A DNA stretch of 62,268 bases from Bacteroidota bacterium (GTDB taxonomy: Bacteria; Bacteroidota; Bacteroidia; Cytophagales; Cyclobacteriaceae). The translations under genes and the position numbers were made by a program. The notes under the pieces are model-generated. The model was not told the DNA's origin. It saw only the letters and a program-made list of their open reading frames with translations, and ran no database searches. Of this stretch, positions 34,328 to 42,755 are shown one piece after another (position 1 is the stretch's first letter; each line of letters opens with the position of its first letter). The stretch lies in assembly GCA_013285945.1 (NCBI GenBank), contig JABDGP010000009.1, positions 1 to 62,268 on the forward strand, in the 5' to 3' direction.

Positions 34328-36028
34328 ATGTCTTTAGATTCACTTAACATCAACACGGAAGCGAAAAAACAAAACACCTACGATGCAATCATTGTTGGGT
34401 CGGGTATTAGTGGTGGTTGGGCTGCCAAGGAATTATGCGAAAAAGGCCTGAAAGTATTAATGCTGGAACGCGGCTCAAATGTGGTTCATCCTGACTACCC
34501 AACAGCGACAAAGGACCCTTGGGAATTCAAATACAAATTTCATTTGACAAACGAGGATAAAGAAAAACACCCTATCCAAAGCAGGCATTGGTCGTTTCGC
34601 GAAGACAATAAGCATTTCTATATCAACGATCAGGAAAATCCCTACGATGAAACCAAACGATTCGACTGGATACGAGGTGATATTGTGGGTGGACGATCGC
34701 TGCTGTGGTCCAGAGCTTGTTACAGGTGGAGTGATCTCGATTTTGAGGCCAATGCAAAAGAAGGCATAGCCGTTGACTGGCCGATACGCTACAAAGACAT
34801 CGCTCCTTGGTATGACTACGTTGAATCTTTTATTGGCGTAAGCGGCCAACGGGAAGGTATTCCTCATTTACCTGACGGAAATTTTCTGCCTCCATATGAA
34901 ATGAATTGCGTAGAAAAGAATTTCAAGGAGAAGATAGAAAACCATTTCACCGGAAGGAAAGTAATTATGGGCCGAACGGCTAATCTAACACAACCGGTAA
35001 AGGGACGAGGCCAATGTCAGGCTCGTGATCTGTGTCACCGTGGTTGTCCTTATGGAGCGTATTTCAGCACCAATGCCAGCACATTGCCCGCTGCATTTGC
35101 AACCGATAATTTAACCTTGCGACCACATTCGTTGGTGAATAAAGTTATTTATGACGAACAAAAACAGAAAGCAACCGGAATAGAGATCATTGACACGGAA
35201 ACCAATAGCACCGTTGAGTTTTACTCAAAAATAATTTTTCTCAACGCCTCGACTGTCGGCACAGCTTTCTTATTATTAAACTCGGGTTCATCACGTTTTC
35301 CAAATGGGCTTGGCAATGGCAGCGATCAGGTCGGCCGTAATTTAATGGATCATCATAAAGGACTTTCGGCTATTGCCGATGTCGATGGTTTTGAAGATTC
35401 GTACTACTCAGGTCGCAGGCCAACAGGAATTTACATTCCACGATTCAGTAATCTAAATAAGAAAGATGCCGATTTTCTACGCGGTTATCATTTCGGAGGT
35501 GGCGCATGGAGAAGGAAACAGAATGATAGTAATGAAATTGGCGGACCGCTCAAAAAAGTGATGGCTAAACCGGGAGGCTGGCAGATGAGCCTGTACGCAT
35601 TCGGCGAATGCCTGCCGTACACCGACAATCGGATTACCTTAAATCCCAATAAAAAAGACAAATGGGGCCGACCGATTGTTGCCGTGAACTGCGAATTCAA
35701 AGAGAATGAACGTGCAATGAATAAAGACATCAGTAAGGTAGCCGGAGAGTTACTAGAGACAGCGGGCTTCAGGAACATTAACGTGCGTAACACCATTTCT
35801 TTTCCAGGTAATGCCAATCACGAAATGGGAATTGCCCGGATGGGAAAAGATCCTAAGACGTCGGTGTTGAATGCGTTCAATCAAATGCACGAAGTGAAAA
35901 ATGTTTTCATTACAGACGGATCTTGCATGACCTCCAGTTCGTGTGTTAATCCATCGCTCACCTACATGGCTCTTACCGCAAGGGCATGCGATTATGCTGT
36001 GAATGAAGTGAAGAAGTCGAATATTTAA
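34328..36028 (+). CDS. GMC-family FAD oxidoreductase
   Basis: The protein has 566 residues. The N-terminal FAD Rossmann motif is IIVGSGISGGWAAKEL. The centre includes a Cys-rich stretch (GQCQARDLCHRGCPYGAYF), and the C-terminal GMC domain has the catalytic His in NHEMGIARMG and the FAD-binding end NVFITDGSCM. There is no signal peptide, but partners in this class are often exported with a Tat-bearing subunit. GMC enzymes oxidise sugars, alcohols or glycosides, and this one fits the Bacteroidota type linked to sugar C2/C3 oxidation. It is last in the group with the MFS transporter and TIM-barrel gene. Confidence 0.9.
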   Translation: MSLDSLNINTEAKKQNTYDAIIVGSGISGGWAAKELCEKGLKVLMLERGSNVVHPDYPTATKDPWEFKYKFHLTNEDKEKHPIQSRHWSFREDNKHFYINDQENPYDETKRFDWIRGDIVGGRSLLWSRACYRWSDLDFEANAKEGIAVDWPIRYKDIAPWYDYVESFIGVSGQREGIPHLPDGNFLPPYEMNCVEKNFKEKIENHFTGRKVIMGRTANLTQPVKGRGQCQARDLCHRGCPYGAYFSTNASTLPAAFATDNLTLRPHSLVNKVIYDEQKQKATGIEIIDTETNSTVEFYSKIIFLNASTVGTAFLLLNSGSSRFPNGLGNGSDQVGRNLMDHHKGLSAIADVDGFEDSYYSGRRPTGIYIPRFSNLNKKDADFLRGYHFGGGAWRRKQNDSNEIGGPLKKVMAKPGGWQMSLYAFGECLPYTDNRITLNPNKKDKWGRPIVAVNCEFKENERAMNKDISKVAGELLETAGFRNINVRNTISFPGNANHEMGIARMGKDPKTSVLNAFNQMHEVKNVFITDGSCMTSSSCVNPSLTYMALTARACDYAVNEVKKSNI

Positions 36029-36147
36029 TCATCTCAGAGGCCGGCAACCGAAATTGAAGATTTAAATTGACTACACAGATGGAATCGCTGAAATTCATAA
36101 TACGCTGCGCAAAGGCTTAAGCATTACATTGACAAAATAATCGCTTC

Positions 36148-36546
36148 ATGAAAGCATCCGGCGGTAAACCGACTACTATTGACGAATACATTGCTGAGCA
36201 ATCAACATCAGTCAGGCCCATCATGAAAAAGCTCAGGGAAATTGTAAATAAAAATGCACCAGAGGCAGTGGAATTAATTAGTTATGGAATGCCAGCCTTC
36301 AAGTTTCATGGCATCCTCCTTTACTTTGCGGCATTTACCAATCACTACAGTCTTTTCGCCTTTCCCAACGCCATCATTGCATTTAAAGAAAAGCTCAAGG
36401 GTTATGAGCTAAGTAAAGGCACAATCAAATTCCCATTAAACAAACCTGTACCCGTAAGACTTATAACTGAAATCGTGAAATACAAGGTAAATGAAAACCT
36501 CCGTAAGCAGCTGGCTAAAGAATTGGCTAAAGCCAGAAAGAAATAA
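36148..36546 (+). CDS. DUF1801-family protein (YdhG/frataxin-like fold)
   Basis: The protein has 132 residues. The motifs TIDEYIAEQ, RPIMKKLREIVNKNAPEAVELISYGMPAFKFHG and the basic C-terminus place it in DUF1801 (YdhG), a small alpha/beta fold. Members have been called iron chaperones on weak grounds, and the biochemical role is not established. It ends 2 nt before the end of the converging GH13 gene. Confidence 0.8.
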   Translation: MKASGGKPTTIDEYIAEQSTSVRPIMKKLREIVNKNAPEAVELISYGMPAFKFHGILLYFAAFTNHYSLFAFPNAIIAFKEKLKGYELSKGTIKFPLNKPVPVRLITEIVKYKVNENLRKQLAKELAKARKK

Positions 36547-36548
36547 GG

Positions 36549-37910
36549 CTACTTACCTCCTTTCACAAACACGAGATATTGCCAAGGCGTAAGTTTCAAT
36601 GACTTCGCACCTAGTTCAAAAGTTTCTCCTGTAAAATAATCGGTGTAGCTGCCAGCGGTACTATTGTCCTTCAGCTTGAACTCTTGTGGCTTGTCCGAAA
36701 AATTCAGAATACCGATGACACTGTTGCTGCCTTTGGTCCGCTGAAAAGCATAAATGTTAGCGTCCTCGCCATTGATACGTACCGGCATAGCGCCATACTT
36801 ACCACACCAGAGCGCTTCATTATCGGCATGAAGAGAAACTAGTTTTTTATAGAAGGGCTGCATCTTCTTCGAATCACTCCAGTCGATGGTGTCTTTAGCA
36901 AAAAACTTCAAGCGTTTGCTCAGGCCAGCTTCCTGCCCGCTATATAACATTGGCATGCCATAAGCTGTAAATATGAAAGTGGCAAAGGTCTTTACACCTT
37001 CACCGTAACGTTCAAATTCAGTTCCAGCCCAGGAGTTTTCGTCATGATTAGTGATCATCGTCATACGCACCGGCCTGTGTCCGTATTCCTTTAAATCATT
37101 GTCAATCCACTTGGCAATATCATTAGCATTTGCTTTCCCTTTATACACGTCTTCTGTCACGTGGAGCAGTGGCCAGGCATAGGTCGCATCAAAAGTCAGG
37201 TGCATTCTCGCTCCATCCCATTCGGCCAGCCAGAAGATATCTTTAATCGGATCAATGGCATCGGTAGCCTCCTCCCAGAAGTACAAGGGAATTTCATGGC
37301 CGGCATGATCACACCTAAAACCATCGACATCAAAAGTAGTAATCCAGTATTTCATTGCATCGATCATCGCTGCCCGTGTGGCAGGATTGCGATGGTTCAA
37401 CAAGGCAATGTCTGTCCAGTCAGCTTCATAAACGATGTTGCCTTTGCCGTCCTGGGCATAATATTCAGGATGACTTGTAATCCAGGGATGATCCCAGGCA
37501 GTATGGTTGGGAACCCAATCCAGGATGAGGTACATGCCAAGCTCATGGGTTTTTGTAACGAGGTTCTTAAAATCTTCGTCCGTACCGAACTCAGGATTTA
37601 CTTTAGCATAATCCTGAATGGAATAATAACTTCCGAGTGGCTCTTTCCGGTTCTTCACACCGATTGGCTGAACCGGCATGATCCACAACATCTTCACTCC
37701 AAGATCCTTTAGTCGCGGCAGGTCTTTGACAAACGCATTGATCGTTCCTTCGGGCGTATGCTGCCGTATATTCACTTCATAAATCGTTCCATTAGCAATC
37801 TTCTCTGGAAAAGTCATAGTATTTGTGGGGGCTATATTTTGTTCAACCTTCTTCTGCTCGCAGGAAGCAAAAACAAGAAGAAGCGCGGGTATAATCAGGA
37901 TTCTGTTCAT
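36549..37910 (-). CDS. GH13-family alpha-amylase-like lipoprotein
   Basis: The protein has 453 residues. The lipoprotein signal ends in VFASC (Cys17), so it is anchored in the envelope. The catalytic barrel shows the GH13 motifs in order: DWVPNHTAWDH (region I), FDVDGFRCDHAG (nucleophile Asp in region II), FWLAEWD (acid/base Glu in region III) and ITNHDENSW (transition-state Asp in region IV). A C-terminal beta domain follows. It would hydrolyse alpha-1,4-glucans. No susC/susD or other starch genes lie beside it. Two bases separate its stop from the DUF1801 gene. Confidence 0.92.
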   Translation of the reverse strand: MNRILIIPALLLVFASCEQKKVEQNIAPTNTMTFPEKIANGTIYEVNIRQHTPEGTINAFVKDLPRLKDLGVKMLWIMPVQPIGVKNRKEPLGSYYSIQDYAKVNPEFGTDEDFKNLVTKTHELGMYLILDWVPNHTAWDHPWITSHPEYYAQDGKGNIVYEADWTDIALLNHRNPATRAAMIDAMKYWITTFDVDGFRCDHAGHEIPLYFWEEATDAIDPIKDIFWLAEWDGARMHLTFDATYAWPLLHVTEDVYKGKANANDIAKWIDNDLKEYGHRPVRMTMITNHDENSWAGTEFERYGEGVKTFATFIFTAYGMPMLYSGQEAGLSKRLKFFAKDTIDWSDSKKMQPFYKKLVSLHADNEALWCGKYGAMPVRINGEDANIYAFQRTKGSNSVIGILNFSDKPQEFKLKDNSTAGSYTDYFTGETFELGAKSLKLTPWQYLVFVKGGK

Positions 37911-38255
37911 AGCAGGAAATCAAAGAGTTAAGAAATTTTGATGTTGCAATAGACCAAGGTAATAGAAAAATCAAAAAAAATTTACAAATACTTGTGTATT
38001 TACTAACACGATCTATGAAATTGAATGTGAGGCCCTTGTGGCATTTGGGGCTTCATAATGCATAGGCCAAACGGGATGAACTTTCCTAATAAAATTGTGT
38101 TTGACGAAGTAGTGAAACCCGGACACTTTGTTTATGCGCATCGATCTTGCCACAGCAGAAGAACTGAGCCAGCCGTAGTAAGCAACACTGAATCGTTTGG
38201 AAGAGTATTTGAAAAAAATTAACTAGCCAAAATCTTAAACCCTAACCAATCAACT
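37911..38255. other. Intergenic region, 345 bp, with a degraded short frame
   Basis: No convincing gene is seen. One 48-codon frame (38076-38222) and an overlapping frame at 38134-38226 interrupted by tandem TAG TAA codons (38176-38181) are the only coding-like stretches. The latter reads MRIDLATAEEL before the stops and TLNRLEEYLKKI after them, which looks like a remnant of a small helical protein. It may carry the promoters of the GH13 and DoxX genes, but no clear -7 box was found. Confidence 0.4.
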
Positions 38256-38633
38256 ATGAAAATTGCAATCATTGTTATCCGTGTCTTAATGGGCCTTCTG
38301 TTCCTGATGTCATCCGTTATTTACCTTTTCAAGCTGGTGCCCATACCTGAACAAACCGGTAGCGTTAAAATTTTCAATGATGGGCTGAATGCTGTCATTT
38401 ATTTAATGCCTCTTGTAAAAGTAATAGAACTCATCTGTGCTATCGCTTTCATCTCTGGACGATATGTCACGCTGGCGTCGGTAGTTATATTTCCGATTGT
38501 GGTGAATATTTTTCTGTTTCATGCATTCATCTCTCACGAAGGCCTGCCCGCAGCCATCTTTGTGCTGTTGAGTACTTTATTTTTGGCATACACTAATCGG
38601 AAAAACTATACTTCCTTGTTTATCCCTAAATAG
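38256..38633 (+). CDS. DoxX-family membrane protein
   Basis: The protein has 125 residues with four predicted membrane helices starting at about residues 4, 47, 70 and 95. The N-terminal VIRVLMGLLFLMSSVIYLFKL and the central MPLVKVIELICAIAFISGRY are DoxX-like. Family members associate with redox enzymes or quinone pools, but no specific role can be given. It lies 7 nt before the VOC gene. Confidence 0.75.
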   Translation: MKIAIIVIRVLMGLLFLMSSVIYLFKLVPIPEQTGSVKIFNDGLNAVIYLMPLVKVIELICAIAFISGRYVTLASVVIFPIVVNIFLFHAFISHEGLPAAIFVLLSTLFLAYTNRKNYTSLFIPK

Positions 38634-38640
38634 ATAAGGT

Positions 38641-39114
38641 ATGCAAAAGATTACCACGTTCCTCACCTTCAGCGATCGCGCTGAAGAGGCGGCTAATTTT
38701 TACACCTCTATTTTTAAAAACTCAAGGATCATAAACGAGTCTCGCTATGGCGAAGCCGGGCCAATGTCCAAGGGCACATTCATGACCGCTACTATTCAGC
38801 TGGCGGGACAAGAATTAATGGTACTCAACGGCGGTCCTCACTTTAAATTTTCGGAAGGCATTTCGCTTTTCGTGAATTGTGAGACTCAAGAGGAAGTGGA
38901 TGGGCTCTGGGAGAAGCTTTCTGAGGGGGGCACGAAGTCAAGATGTGGATGGCTCAGAGACAAGTTTGGCGTCTCATGGCAAATCATTCCTACTGTGTTG
39001 GGTCAGATGCTTCGTGATAAAGATGCCGAGAAATCCAAGAGAGTGATGACAGCTATGCTTCAAATGAATAAGATTGACATAAAATTATTGAAGCAAGCCT
39101 ACGACCAAAAATAG
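38641..39114 (+). CDS. VOC-superfamily protein (PhnB-like)
   Basis: The protein has 157 residues. It starts QKITTFLTFSDRAEEAANFYTSIFKNSRI, has GPMSKGTFMTATIQLAGQELMVLNGGPHFKFSEGISLFVNCETQEEVD, and ends with GQMLRDKDAEKSKRVMTAMLQMNKID. This is the PhnB-type, 3-demethylubiquinone-like member of the vicinal-oxygen-chelate fold. Usually these bind a metal or small ligand as dimers; the reaction is unknown. Confidence 0.85.
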   Translation: MQKITTFLTFSDRAEEAANFYTSIFKNSRIINESRYGEAGPMSKGTFMTATIQLAGQELMVLNGGPHFKFSEGISLFVNCETQEEVDGLWEKLSEGGTKSRCGWLRDKFGVSWQIIPTVLGQMLRDKDAEKSKRVMTAMLQMNKIDIKLLKQAYDQK

Positions 39115-39188
39115 TCAGGGCAAGTGCTAGGCGTGATCTAATCGTCTGTTTGGATGTTCGGCAAAGTTCTCTAACTTTCTCCAATCGC

Positions 39189-40613
39189 ATGGCAGAAAAA
39201 TTAGAGCGCTCGTTCGGATTGTGGTCCACGGTTTCATTGGTAGTGGGCGGCATTATCGGCTCTGCAATTTTCATGAAGCCTGCGCTAATGGCTTCGCAGT
39301 TGGGATCACCAATCCTATTGCTGGCAGTTTGGGTACTTGCTGGCGGCATTACTTTTTTAGGTGCACTTACCAACTCGGAGGCAGCTGCCATGATGCCCGA
39401 AACCGGGGGACAGTATATTTTCTTTCAACGCATGTTTGGCGATTTCATCGCATTCATCTACGGATGGTCTGCCTTTGCCGTATTCAATACTGCTGGTGCG
39501 GCCTCTATCGCTTATGTTTTTTCAATCTATGCAGAATATTTTGTTCATCTGCCAAGGCTTCCAAAAGAAACGGAGCAACTGATCTATCTCCATATTCCAG
39601 GGATTGGTAAAATTTTTCCATTTGAAAACATCGGGGTCAAATCGTTGACCATCGTACTTGTATGGCTACTCACACTGGTCAATTACCGCAGCACCAAGTC
39701 GGGCGATAAGGTTCAGGTTTTCTTTTCTTTCTTAAAAGTTGCAGCTATTGTTTTGCTTGTAGGTGGAATTTTTCTTTTCGGGAAGGGATCCATCGCAAAC
39801 TTCAGCCACGCAACACCGCACTCTGGTTGGCCTTTGGTATTGGCTATTGCTGCTGCTACCTCCGGGGCCTTTTGGGGGTACGATGGTTGGAACAACATTA
39901 CGTTCATGGCTGGAGAAATAAAAGACCCTCAACGAAATCTCCCGCTTGGTTTGATGCTAGGCTTGCTTTCTGTGATTTCAATTTATTTTTTGCTCAATCT
40001 CGCTTATATCTATGTGCTGCCAATTGAATCAATAGCAACGTCTTCATTTGTCGGTTCCGATGCCGCTTCCAGCGCGTTTGGCTTCGGTGCCGGTGCTCTC
40101 ATCGCTTTGATGGTGATGATCTCTACCTTCGGATGTACCAACGGAAATATTCTGGCTACAGCACGAGTTACTTTTGCTATGGCTCAGGAAAAGAGATTCT
40201 TCTCCTCCATCGGGCAAGTTCATCCTCGTTTCAAAACACCAGGCAACGCTCTTCTCTTACACGGTGTATGGACATCGTTGCTGATCTTGAGCGGATCGTT
40301 TGACATGCTTACCGACATGCTGGTATTTGTAAGTTGGTTATTCTACGGGCTTGGCGCCGTAGGCGTAATGGTACTACGAAAGAAAATGCCCGATGCAGTC
40401 AGACCGTACAAAACGTGGGGCTATCCATGGGTCCCGCTCGCATTCATTGCTTTCACAATTCTATTTCTGGCTATTATCCTCTACAATGATGTGAAAAATT
40501 ATCTTGACGGCACATCTCCATTGATCAATTCACTTTTTGGAATGGTACTGGCCTCTTTGGGCATTCCTTTATATTTTTATTTTAAAAAGAAGTACAGCTC
40601 TATCAGCGCTTAA
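39189..40613 (+). CDS. APC-family amino-acid permease
   Basis: The protein has 474 residues from the ATG at 39189 (MAEKLERSFGLW). An ATG at 39150 would add 13 polar residues. About 12 membrane helices are visible. TM1 contains VVGGIIGSAIFMKP, the conserved unwound-helix motif GxxxGxGIF-like, and TM6 contains GAFWGYDGWNNITFMAGEIKDPQRNLP, typical of the LAT/APC branch. It should import or exchange an amino acid across the inner membrane. The DUF2279 gene follows after 11 nt. Confidence 0.9.
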   Translation: MAEKLERSFGLWSTVSLVVGGIIGSAIFMKPALMASQLGSPILLLAVWVLAGGITFLGALTNSEAAAMMPETGGQYIFFQRMFGDFIAFIYGWSAFAVFNTAGAASIAYVFSIYAEYFVHLPRLPKETEQLIYLHIPGIGKIFPFENIGVKSLTIVLVWLLTLVNYRSTKSGDKVQVFFSFLKVAAIVLLVGGIFLFGKGSIANFSHATPHSGWPLVLAIAAATSGAFWGYDGWNNITFMAGEIKDPQRNLPLGLMLGLLSVISIYFLLNLAYIYVLPIESIATSSFVGSDAASSAFGFGAGALIALMVMISTFGCTNGNILATARVTFAMAQEKRFFSSIGQVHPRFKTPGNALLLHGVWTSLLILSGSFDMLTDMLVFVSWLFYGLGAVGVMVLRKKMPDAVRPYKTWGYPWVPLAFIAFTILFLAIILYNDVKNYLDGTSPLINSLFGMVLASLGIPLYFYFKKKYSSISA

Positions 40614-40624
40614 ACCCTAAACAC

Positions 40625-41455
40625 TTGAAGGCGGCGTTCAGTAAAAGAAGTCTCGTAATCGTGTTTGCCGTTGTGTATGCACTGACACTGGTGTGGCTGT
40701 CATCCGTGTGGTACCAGGGATATATTGGCTTTCATTTCTTCAATGACCTGTTTGAATGGGAGTATTTGGATAAGCTCGGACATTTCTTTGCTTCGTTTCA
40801 TCTTGGTCTTTTCTTTTATAAAGTTTTGGGTAATTCCGAGAATCTGAACTCTTCGTTGCAAAAAAAATGGATCTGCTTTTCAGGGTTTATCCTGCTTCTT
40901 CCAATTGAAATTCTCGACGGCTTCTCATTAAACTACGGGGCATCACCTGCTGACTTATTGGCCAATGGATTGGGAAGCGTTTTTTGCTACCTGCATGTCT
41001 CCTTCAAGCTTATCTCAAATACACTCCCCAAATTTTCATTCCACACTACCGCATTTAGTATCATTCGGCCTGATCTCCTAGGTTCGTCTGTTTTTCAGCA
41101 AACCTTAAAAGATTATAATGGTCAGACATACTGGCTTTCAGTGGATCCCAATAAAATTTTGAATACTAAAATCCTACCAAGTTGGCTTCTGCTTTCAATC
41201 GGTTATGGAGCGGAGGGGTTGCTTGGCGGGCATGATAACGAGTGGCAAGCCAAGGATGGCAACGTGATTGATTACTCGAATGTGACCCGAACCAAAAGAG
41301 TCTTTATTTCTGTTGACATTAATGCTGATTACTTCCGCAGTAAAAACAAATGGTTCAATTATTTATTCGCGCCTTTCGTATTGATCAAGTTTCCGGCACC
41401 CGCCATTGAAATCAATTTTGAACGAGGTATTATCCTCCATCCAATTTATTTCTGA
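40625..41455 (+). CDS. DUF2279-family (YfiM-like) membrane-associated protein
   Basis: The protein has 276 residues from a TTG start; no ATG or GTG lies in frame before the first helix. A signal or membrane helix spans about residues 8-30, then DKLGHFFASFHLGLFFYKVL and DGFSLNYGASPADLLANGLGSVFCY, the DUF2279/VanZ-like blocks with conserved His, Ser and Asp in the membrane. The C-terminal half is a polar periplasmic domain. The last 10 bp overlap the end of the converging DedA gene. The function is unknown. Confidence 0.75.
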   Translation: MKAAFSKRSLVIVFAVVYALTLVWLSSVWYQGYIGFHFFNDLFEWEYLDKLGHFFASFHLGLFFYKVLGNSENLNSSLQKKWICFSGFILLLPIEILDGFSLNYGASPADLLANGLGSVFCYLHVSFKLISNTLPKFSFHTTAFSIIRPDLLGSSVFQQTLKDYNGQTYWLSVDPNKILNTKILPSWLLLSIGYGAEGLLGGHDNEWQAKDGNVIDYSNVTRTKRVFISVDINADYFRSKNKWFNYLFAPFVLIKFPAPAIEINFERGIILHPIYF

Positions 41456-42024
41456 GCAGCTTCTTCAGAGTTAACTTTCCTGGTGGTTATTCTATTAATT
41501 GTAAAGCCCAGCGTCAAACCTACGAGTGCAAAGCCAATCATTATAAAAATAAAATTCTCTTCAAATGATTTGGTCTGCAGGTTCAGCAACCGCCCTGTCC
41601 AGTAACCGGCGGTGCTCACCGTAGTCGCCCAGATCAAACCCGTAACTGTGCTATAAAAAAGATAGCTAATCGGCCGCAGTCCGCTCATGCCAATTACCAG
41701 AGGTATGATAATGCGGAAGCCATAAAGGAACCGGTAGCTAAAAAGAATCTGGAGTTTGTGATGATGAAAGAAGTCGGTGACCGGCTTAAACTTCGCTTGC
41801 AATTTTGGGCGCTTCGCAATGAAGACTTTCCCGTTCAGTCGGCCGATTAGAAAGTAAATCCAATCACTGATGAAAGAACCTGAAAACGCAGCCAGCACAG
41901 TCCAAGGGAATGCAAATAAGCCCTTATAAATCAATGAAGAAGCTGTAAGGATCGCTGTTTCACCCTCAAAAAAAGTACCTACCATCAGGGCTAAATACCC
42001 GAACTCATTAATAAATTTCTCCAT
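41446..42024 (-). CDS. DedA-family (SNARE-associated) membrane protein
   Basis: The protein has 192 residues with 4-5 hydrophobic segments. The family motifs FEGETAILTASSL, SGSFISDWIYFLIGRLNGK and FLYGFRIIIPLVIGMSG (the conserved Arg/Gly motif) are present. DedA proteins are involved in lipid carrier recycling (undecaprenyl-phosphate flipping) and membrane homeostasis. It is the last of four genes in the kds-like operon, 8 nt after the HAD gene. This ties it to surface polysaccharide or lipopolysaccharide synthesis. Confidence 0.88.
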   Translation of the reverse strand: MEKFINEFGYLALMVGTFFEGETAILTASSLIYKGLFAFPWTVLAAFSGSFISDWIYFLIGRLNGKVFIAKRPKLQAKFKPVTDFFHHHKLQILFSYRFLYGFRIIIPLVIGMSGLRPISYLFYSTVTGLIWATTVSTAGYWTGRLLNLQTKSFEENFIFIMIGFALVGLTLGFTINRITTRKVNSEEAAQK

Positions 42025-42032
42025 GATTTAAT

Positions 42033-42734
42033 TCAATTCCCCGATGCTTCCGTCACTTTTCCGTCTTTGTTGAGATATGATATGGTGTTCACCATTTTTC
42101 GCTCATTCAAATAGCGTTGATAGGCTTCATCGAAGTGACTTCGCTTGCGGACAGCTTCATCATATTCCTCGAGAGTGCCCAGCAACAATTCGCACACTTC
42201 ACGCACAGCATGAGCATCCGATGCAGTTATGTAATCGGCTAATTCATTCTTAATAGAATAGTTCTGAAACAAAGGAGAGGCCTGATGTTTCACTAAAAAC
42301 CGAAGGCCGCACTTTTCGGCAACACTCAGATCAAGCACATCGTCATAGACAAACGCAACTTCATGAGGCTGCAGGCTATTCTTCTTTAAAAAATGCTCAA
42401 ACGCAACCAATTTGTTAATGGACTTAAAATATACGGCATGAAAATGTTCGCGCTGAGCTAAATGTAAGGCTGCGGGGTTTTCCTCTCCGGTGATGACGAC
42501 CACGGAGGGCAGCGATCCGTGTTTCAGCCAATGACCAAACCGAAGCATGTTAGTACCCATAGAATCCACTTCACTGAAAGGGCTTCCACCTGCCGCGGTT
42601 TTCACGCCATCGTTGAAGACACCGTCCCAATCAAAGATGTAGGCTTTGATTTTAGAAAGCTTATCCTTGAATTCAGCAAAAGGGCGGCAAAATGTGCCGC
42701 CCAGTTCTGTAAATATTATTTCGGTATTATCCAT
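42033..42734 (-). CDS. KdsC-like HAD phosphatase
   Basis: The protein has 233 residues, about 50 longer than KdsC. Catalytic motif I is FDWDGVFNDG (Asp35, Asp37), motif II ITGEEN (Thr82), motif III Lys108 (SINKLVAFEHFL) and motif IV VYDDVLD (Asp131, Asp132). The alignment by eye with KDO-8-phosphate phosphatase is good through HAVREVCELLL. In KdsC motif IV reads IGDDLID; here Tyr130 replaces the Gly. There is an N-terminal extension of about 27 residues and a C-terminal tail of about 50. Its place after kdsA-like and transaldolase-CBS genes supports a 3-deoxy-ulosonate phosphate as substrate. Confidence 0.8.
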   Translation of the reverse strand: MDNTEIIFTELGGTFCRPFAEFKDKLSKIKAYIFDWDGVFNDGVKTAAGGSPFSEVDSMGTNMLRFGHWLKHGSLPSVVVITGEENPAALHLAQREHFHAVYFKSINKLVAFEHFLKKNSLQPHEVAFVYDDVLDLSVAEKCGLRFLVKHQASPLFQNYSIKNELADYITASDAHAVREVCELLLGTLEEYDEAVRKRSHFDEAYQRYLNERKMVNTISYLNKDGKVTEASGN

Positions 42735-42755
42735 TGCTACTTAGCCTATTGAAGG

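Noticed and set aside
37161-37712. 183-codon open frame antisense to the GH13 gene
   Set aside because: The GH13 motifs on the other strand are complete, so this frame is a shadow.
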